Below are positions 56,340-64,000 of a stretch of DNA of 64,000 bases, piece after piece. Both the position numbers and the translations under genes were made by a program. Within the stretch, counting starts at the first letter, position 1. The number at the start of each line of letters is the position of its first letter. This DNA comes from Ascidia mentula (lineage: Eukaryota > Chordata > Ascidiacea > Phlebobranchia > Ascidiidae). The notes under the pieces were generated by a model. It was given only the letters and a program-made list of their open reading frames with translations. It searched no databases and was not told the origin of the DNA. The stretch is from positions 3,862,001 to 3,926,000 of the forward strand of contig OX387201.1 of the NCBI GenBank assembly GCA_947561715.1, read 5' to 3'.

Positions 56340-59300
56340 CTGGGAACGTGTTGGTTACCGTTTGAAGAAGACGACTTCAAGGGAGCCTTTAAGACTTATG
56401 AGTGAGACGTTTTGGCTTAAAGCGCTCTGATCACGTCCTGAGCAACTATGGAAACGCGAAGGGTGAGACAATGGGTTGAAGGGTTTTGAGCAAAGCAGAT
56501 TCAACGATCAAAAATGTGGGAGCACAGTTGAAAGAATATAAAACATGTGTCACCCGTCTTAAGCGCGCAAGTAGGCGCGACAAAATGTTTCGTAATTCTG
56601 AGTGTTTATGTTGCGAAACAAAAAGCATCTAAATTGGGAAATGCCATAGGCGTGTGTCGGATGGAGAAAAACCAACAAGCTTGAAGGATTAACTACTGGA
56701 ACGCACCGCTGACCAACGGTCAGTTTAGATCACTGACGTCACTTACACCGATATCACACAAAACAGATGCCCATGTTGCTATAAACGTCCCATTGTTAAC
56801 GCGATACCGTAATATCAACAACCATGTGTAAGACGGCGTTGAATGCCAAACACTTGAGTCTTTCCGGCGTCCTTTAAGGGCAGCGGAAGAGACAACGATG
56901 TTGCGCGCCAAGCAGGGGGAGTTATCGCAACGATCGCTGATACAAGACCCTTGGAGGTGGATTTACAAACATCTGCATGATTCACACCACTCGGGGGCTC
57001 ACCACTCCCCCTCCCCCCACACACACAACCCCGTGGTGAGCCAAACACAATGGGTGCACATGCGCGTGACTCAGTGAATCGGAAACAGTGGTTGTGGTTC
57101 TGGAATTCGAGCCACGATAATCAAGAGCGATGGGAGCCACTTTCGAACTATCGGGCGCCGCGATTTGAGCCCGAAAAATCCAACTTTATATATAGACAGA
57201 CGGGATACAAAATTTGGAGGAATTTGTTTTGCAATCTGTTGGATTTTATAATGCCATGGTAAAGGAAAATGACATCGTCGTTGAACAAAAAAACAGTGGA
57301 AATGAAATAAATATTCGTAATCGTTTTAACCAGTTCACTCGTGTACACATGTAAGTTACATAACATCATATACACATACATTATGAAGAAACAAGCAAGC
57401 ATCATATATATAACCTTGGACATTTTTATACGTAAGATATCCCTACCTGTTTTTTTAGGGTTAGAGCTAAATCGGGAGCCTTTCCATCATCCTTGCGCAA
57501 TTAGGCTGTCAGTCTGCACAAATCCGCAACACGGGTCGCCTGCTTTCCATCGGTCCCCGGTTCAGAAAAATATTTACTTGCCACGAAATTGTTTGCCCCG
57601 TAATCACCCCGCTGCAAAGTTCAAGCGAGGAAGACATTGTCTTGCGCTCATGCATGCAACCGAGCGAATCCTAAGTACAGGCATCAGTTCCTGTGGTGGT
57701 GATGTAATGGGATTAGGGCTTAAGGTTTAGGTTGATTTTAACGCGGTTTCAAGTGGAAATGAATGCGGTTTATATGTAACGTTGTTTTGTATACATTGTA
57801 GAGTTGCGACGGTTAGGTATACACATACAATATGGCGGCCTTGTTGCCGTCCTAATGCACGGTAACTATGTTTCACGTACTTGCTGTTTTGTTTTTGTGA
57901 TAAGCCATAGGACAGATTCGCAGTGGAAAGTTTGACAGTCCGGAAAACATGGACTCTTGAAAATGGGTTCCACAAAAACATGTCTGCAAACTTCCTCTCC
58001 AAGAAGTATGTTGTTTTCATCTGCAGTGCACTGGGGAGGTATCACGGATCGCGTTAAAACACTGGTTGATACGAAGAATCAAAAACCGCTTCCACCAAGA
58101 GAAACAAGGCAAGCGGAACATCGCAAAGGGCAATTACGCCCTAAAGCCAAAACCCTACAGAAAATAACAAGGAATCATTCAGCTGCCCCCTGATAGACAT
58201 CATTCTATCCGTAGCGTTTGAACGTGCTCTAACGAACAGGGACGAAGACCAAAGACTTGCTACTGAAGGACGCCTTAGCATTTAAACACGATGATGAATG
58301 ACGGGGTCCTTTGGAGCCCACGGAAACAAGGGTGTCTTTTATAAATAGGCACAATGTAAACAGGATGGCCCAGAGCGTGTCAATCGTTTGGGAGTCGAAT
58401 CCTAATCTCCAGGAGTATTTTTAGCTGGGTTGTTTACGTTGTAAACCACGCTACCACTGGTTTGGGGCGGCGGGGGCTCTTGATTGGGCGGGGCGGGACA
58501 TTGCTTGAGCCTAACATGTCTCCGGTCAATGAGAGAAACTGACTTCGCCAAACCTTAATATGTCGGAAGGAATTCAAATGGGAACAAATATCAGGGATTT
58601 CATCCCACAAATGTAATGACAAATTACTTTACATACAATGTTGTGGAGGTTATCGTTAGTAAAATAGATGCTGAATTGGGAAGTGTTAACAGAAAACTGG
58701 GAGAAGCATGGAGTTAGTGTTTATAAATACCACGAATTGTGTTTGCGGTTGGATCCAAGACGCTATCGTCATATAGTTCAACAAAATATCAAGCTTGTGT
58801 TAGCACGCAGGTGTGCACACACACACTTCAATTTTGCAAAGTCACGTCTTGTCTACACCCACCAAGGAGAACCAAACTATTAAAAGCATCATATGGGGAT
58901 ACATTGAGAAATTTTTTTATCATTTTACCGCCACGCGATCATTTCAGAGTAGTTGGTTGATGGAAAAAATCCGGCTTAATTCCAAGCATCGGGCGATGTT
59001 TGAATATTAGAATTCCGGAATCAAAACAATAAACGGACGACCAATCTACATTTATTCGCTCAGGACAAATAGCAATATTTTACACTCAACGCCCCTAAAT
59101 AATAATTTTTTTAATAAAAAAACATTGCCATTTCGTTTATAGTTGCGAAATCGGTAGCGCAAATTTAACCAAATTTCAAACACTCCCTAGGGGCATGGAT
59201 TTCCTTATCATTTGAGGGCGTTGTCAGCGGGGATAGTCTTGTGCTCAAAACACACTCAGTGGGGTCGGGTTTCGGCCCCAACACCAGTTTACAAAATATC

Positions 59301-62300
59301 TCGCGCCTAATCGGGCCACAAATCGTTTCCTAATTCCGAGCGTCACAACAACAGGAGAACACTCCCGATATTCCCAGGCCGTTACGGGGGCGGGGAATGT
59401 GAGTGTTTCAATGTAATTGGGGCTCCAGGGGCCGTTACTCGCACGTCACAATAAGGGACGCAGCTGCATAAATCGCCTTCGCATGCAAGCCCCAAAATAT
59501 TTTGCATCGATCCAGACTGGGTTTTATACTGAGCGTATCAGTTTGTGCCTATATTACCTTCTGCAAGTGCCGAGGGCGCGGCTAGTGTCCCATATCGTAA
59601 CCACGGGCGATCATGGGCCATTAGGCGGTATCGCGACACAGTTTATCGCGCGACGGCTGGCGGTGTTAAGGTCAGGCGTGGATAAACGATCGAAAATGGC
59701 CACGCGCGACAAAGGTTGCGGCAAAAATAGGTTTGCACACGGCGCGTGTCTAACAACGACGTTATGACCACCGTCACATCCAACATTTACCAAGATTGTT
59801 TGCGCATCAACTTTATGCGCGCGTTTTGCCCACTTGCGGCTGTCAAGAGCGGTTCTTCGTATTGTTATGTGAGGATCGTGGGCGGGTGATTGGCAGCATT
59901 GGCCAAGCGCTCGACCCATATACCAAAAAAAAAACTGATCGGGATTCGTGCCCAGGATATGCTAAGTTCAAATCCCGGTGTGGTAAACAATAAAAAATTA
60001 TGTATAGGCGCAATAAAAATTATGCGAAGCTTGTCGAACAAAAGAAACTAACAAATTTTTTCAATGTTCAAACCATGTTTATTGATATGACAAATGCGAT
60101 GCAACGTAGGGCAAAAGTAGCCATTAGCCACGCGTTTTAAATCAATCAACGAAAAAAAAAGTAAATTGAAACCAAAATAAATCGCTCTGAACTTTGCACT
60201 CATGTTATGGAATTACACGATTTCGAAATAGCCGATTAGCTAACTATTTATTTGCCTCCCGAAAACAAGTAAATTCTCATCAGCCAGAGTTATGTGGAGA
60301 CAACTCACGTATGGGACGGCCTCAAAGACCCCAACGCACCCACGTCACATCGGTACGGCCAGAAGTTATTTATCAATCCCACGTGCGCGTCGGTCGCACC
60401 CACAACGGACATCCCTCGTCCCACGACGTCGATATTCAATGAAAGCCAAGCGTAAAAATGAATGCGCCATTTTGGGATGGGAGAGTCACACTGTCAGGGT
60501 TCGGAAACGAAATCAAAACATTCCAGAGGCATGATCCATTTGTTTTAAAACAATTGGGTATGACTTAGGACATTCTGAACCGCCATGAATGACACAACAG
60601 CACGACTTATTGGAAAAAACGAGCGGGGCGTCTTTTCCGCCGCTGTAAATAACCGACGCCACGCAACAGAACAAAAACAACGACGACGCAAACATCTCTC
60701 TGTGATGTCATAATAACGACGTGTTGCATGGCAAACTGCGTCCTGAAGCGTGGGTTTGTGGTGAATGGCAAGGGCATTAGACACGGTGGACGAATCAACA
60801 ACAGCATTCAAGTTTAGCCAGATTACTATCTTGGTCTGACGTGGTTCGCTTAGGCTGCGGCCTCTCATCTACGTGAGGCCCTGTATTGTTTGGGGATGCA
60901 GACTGTGACGTCACTCGTTCCTATTACACAATTAAGGTGACGAGAATAGCAACGTGAACTCACTTTTCCGTTTTAGGACTTTCATTCCCGACACGTTCGA
61001 TTTTGGTTTTGACGGGTTGACGGATCAATCGAAACCATTTCACGCATTACGGGGCTTGGGGTTTGATACAATTCAACAAGTTAACAGTAATTCCGTCACG
61101 AATTTGCAAAAACCCGACCGAAGTCGTGCTTACAATAACATTGAACAGCAAATATCGTAGCTGGTTTCATCCGTTGGGATTTTTTGTTTACGCAGATATT
61201 TTCCCGAAGAAGGCAGTGTTGATTTACAGCAACAAGAACCAGATGAAGGAACTTCGACATTTTCATTCATGGAATTCCACGGTTGACAGGCCATAATTAA
61301 ACATGGCAACAAGAAATTATCAACAAAACCCAGAAAGAAGGAATCTGTTCTAATCCACTGTTAATGCGATAAAACTTTATAGAGGGCTTTTATACTATTC
61401 AAGCAATTACTAAAAATTGCCTTTCTTTCTACTTACTAAATTTACTATTTTTTTTAGTTCAACAAGCAGCAGTAAATTGTTAACGCATATACCTCTGATC
61501 GTTAGGTTATCACACCTTGAATTTGTTAACGTGTTGTGGAACAAAACAAAGCAAATGCAAACAATCGAGCCTTAGTCATTATGCTTTTGATCTCTTGCCC
61601 AGTGACGTTGCTAAGCAGTGTTGTACGCTAACCACTACAACCCAATACACTATCGCCGCTTTGTCAAAAACGTAAACCCGAGCGATAATTACAGACCGCG
61701 GACATTGGACATGAGCGGCTCGTCACGTATTTTCCAATGACCGCTGCGATTGAAAACTCGACAATAACGTATTCAGTCGTATATACGGTGGAAAGATCTA
61801 GAACCCGCTGGTGCGAAAGGTGTTGATAGACGAGGGTCACGTCCAGCGAGATGCGACATATCACGGTCCCACCTCAACGGCGTCATGTGGCACTGATAGC
61901 CGAAATGACAAATGTTCTTGTTGCCTCGGAGAAGGTGGAATGACAGTTGATTGATAAAATGTTAAACGTTGGTTCGTGTGCGCGGCAACGTAACAGCGAT
62001 TTCGATCTTCAAGCACGAGGAGAATTGTTTGCTTGTAATGCAGAGTTCATTCTGTGATTAAAACAATTTTGACAAACAATTTTAGTATCCAAATTTGGTC
62101 GATGTTGTATTTAGTTTTTTTTTATTCAAAAGTAATTTTTTTACTGTCGCTTTTGCTCGAATGGTGTAAAACACATAATTGTAACCTAACTACTAAAACT
62201 GCAACACAATTTCGAAACTGTATTCAATGAATTGGAAAATTCGTACGACATGCCAGAGCGCGACTCACACCGCGTAAAACCACAACAACTGTAAACACCA

Positions 62301-64000
62301 ACTACATCTAACACATGACGCAAGCTATAAGCACACAATGGCTCGCTGTCCGGAACTCTCTTGTAGTTCCGTTAGGACATAAAGAAACTAGATAACTGTA
62401 TTAACAGGATTTAAAAAACACCCCAACAATGACATGACCTATACGTGTTGGTTATGAACTTGAGAGTTGACGCAGTTCTATAAATAGACCAAAAACTCTA
62501 AGTGTGATTGTATGAAGCAACTTTCGACCGTTGCGTTCGTGCTGTTTATCGAGGGTATTACCACGTATTAATGAAATCGGTTTATTGTTCGCCAATTTCA
62601 CCGGTTTCTCGGTAACACAATAGGCGAACATTAAGAACCCGTCATATTACTTCGCTAGAGGTGGCAATCGAGCAATAATAACCGGAGCAGAACGTGTAAT
62701 AGAAAAAGAATCGGCGACATCACCAGCATTGGCTGTGAATTTGATTTTGCGGCTGAAGTGAGAAGATTAAATGCTCCCGTGATTTTCATTCATCGACGGG
62801 AAGTGAGATCGCGAATTATGACGTCACGCACAAAGGGTTGGGTCCCATTTGTTTTAGCGGAACGAAGATTTTGAAACGACGTCAACGGATAAGTTCTGGG
62901 ACTCAATTAGGGGTTACTTGCCAGGTCGATCCAGATGTTCGTGACCAAAGATAATGAATTTGGTTTTGGGTGGATTGGTTTATTGGTAATATTTGCACAG
63001 TTTTGGATCCTGTCACGTTGCTAGGGGTGTAACTGTTTTGTAAACGCCCATGATTATGCCGGTACTTAAATTTTGACTTCCTGACAGACGAACTGGGACG
63101 AACGTGGGAACATAGGTCTGCGAATACGAGTTCTCTATACGTTCATTAGGGGATTCAGCGCTATTTTCAGCTGATGGTTGAAGATTTAAATTAAAATATC
63201 TTAATAGGCAAAATAGTGACGCAGATGGATTTCTCGCAAAGTGTTGAACGATTGTATAGTTGACTGAATGAAGATTAATTCTACTTTTTAATTAGTCCCA
63301 GTTACCTCGTAAAACGGCAAAGCTATCCGCGTTCAAATTAAACTTTTATTAGGGATATTTCTGTTGTTCGGGAATCGTTTGGTAGATACCACATGTATCT
63401 ATATATATTTTTACAGTGCATTCGTATTGGGTGATTTTCCACTGTGTCTGCGGTTTTCTGGACAAACAACTGGTATCCGTCTGGTGGTAATTCCCGTAAC
63501 CACGCACCGCCATCTTTTTCAGTTTTCGAGGAACGATCAGGATTTCCCGGCATAGTTAGATGAGAAAGCGCTTTACCATCATGGCCGAGACACGCAGTGC
63601 CAAGAAGAGCGAGGGGTCGAGCAAAATGAACGACTCTTGTCAATAGTTACACAGCGAGCTGCTATGAGTCCACGACACGATGGAAGACGGCGGGTGGCAT
63701 GGCGAAAAGCCGTATCGCCGACAGTTGGGCACCACAACGACAGTTTCAGGAATGTTGTAGATTCCAGAGATGACACCATTTGCAGTGACGCCCACCTCTA
63801 ACAACAGACGCACATATCAATACAGTGGGATTCAACTTCCTGGGCGTATAGAATCATTCAACAACATATTGAAACGGACATGCTGTGTATACAGTGGGGC
63901 AAAATAAAAGAGGAACAGATTCGTCCCACCTTTAATGGGTCACGTTTTAGAAGTTGGAGGGAATAGCAAAATGTCAAAAATTGCCTTTTAATTTTAGCTG
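56340..64000. other. Right-hand region without a supported gene
   Basis: About 7.7 kb. Open frames on both strands (such as 57341-57730, 59417-59767 and 63338-63643) are of the length expected by chance and have no recognisable domains. A CA/C-rich simple stretch lies at about 57005-57030. A minus-strand A-box/B-box-like pair lies near 58391-58470. I see no complete RNA gene or element. Confidence 0.4.

Noticed and set aside
58391-58470. tRNA-like A box (TGGTAGCGTGG) and B box (GGATTCGACTCC) on the minus strand
   Set aside because: Spacing is acceptable for a tRNA-derived SINE head, but there is no cloverleaf, tail, A-rich end or target duplication, and no second copy in the window.
59960-59990. 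GTTCAAATCCC resembling a tRNA T arm
   Set aside because: The neighbouring bases are not complementary and no acceptor or D arm is found.
60255-60290. CTGATGAG on the minus strand as another hammerhead
   Set aside because: No GAAA box follows and no stem II or stem I forms; a single 8-mer match is expected by chance.
1-64000. CRISPR arrays, bacterial operons or prophage
   Set aside because: No regularly spaced direct repeats of that kind; all confident genes are intron-containing animal genes.

Overview
This is animal nuclear DNA. Every well-supported gene is split into short exons by small introns with GT-AG ends, the base composition is AT-rich, and the proteins are metazoan types: SLC22 transporters, VPS33A, an NLR, PDCD7/U11-U12-59K, DNA polymerase kappa and a MAM-domain receptor. 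The compactness, the NLR and the many small hAT-type elements would suit a tunicate such as Ciona or another invertebrate deuterostome. This is an inference; no marker in the window fixes the species.

1-19756 (minus strand): a tandem array of SLC22 (organic ion transporter) genes with a repeat unit of about 6.3 kb. Three copies have intact 11-exon reading frames of about 543-548 aa (3892-7711, 10207-13930, 16530-19756). The copy at the left edge (1-1371) is a pseudogene that lost exons 3-8 and has a 1-base frameshift. Mobile elements with matching target duplications sit at the same sites in several units and order the duplications in time.

21253-25307: VPS33A (HOPS/CORVET Sec1-family subunit). 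25874-29165: an NLR with NACHT and leucine-rich repeats. 30201-34486: two tandem zinc-dependent medium-chain (polyol/sorbitol-type) dehydrogenases. 35246-37516: PDCD7-like minor-spliceosome protein. 37721-40930: DNA polymerase kappa. All of these are on the minus strand. 41715-43393 (plus): an unrecognised 215-aa protein whose upstream region carries an RFX X-box typical of ciliary genes. 44905-48012 (plus): a signal peptide-MAM-Thr-rich stalk-TM receptor. 48.0-64 kb is mostly non-coding to my eye, with a few weak gene candidates.

The most interesting observation is a family of hammerhead-ribozyme elements. Three copies have a complete type I hammerhead core (CTGATGA, stem II, GAAA, short stem III, GTC) closed by a perfect or near-perfect stem I built from AGCTGCA/TGCAGCT: 5427-5481 and 11635-11689, in the sense strand of SLC22 introns, and 23278-23337, antisense in a VPS33A intron. 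At least six more decayed copies with core mutations are scattered through the window. They appear to be a dispersed, self-cleaving small element living in introns and intergenic DNA.
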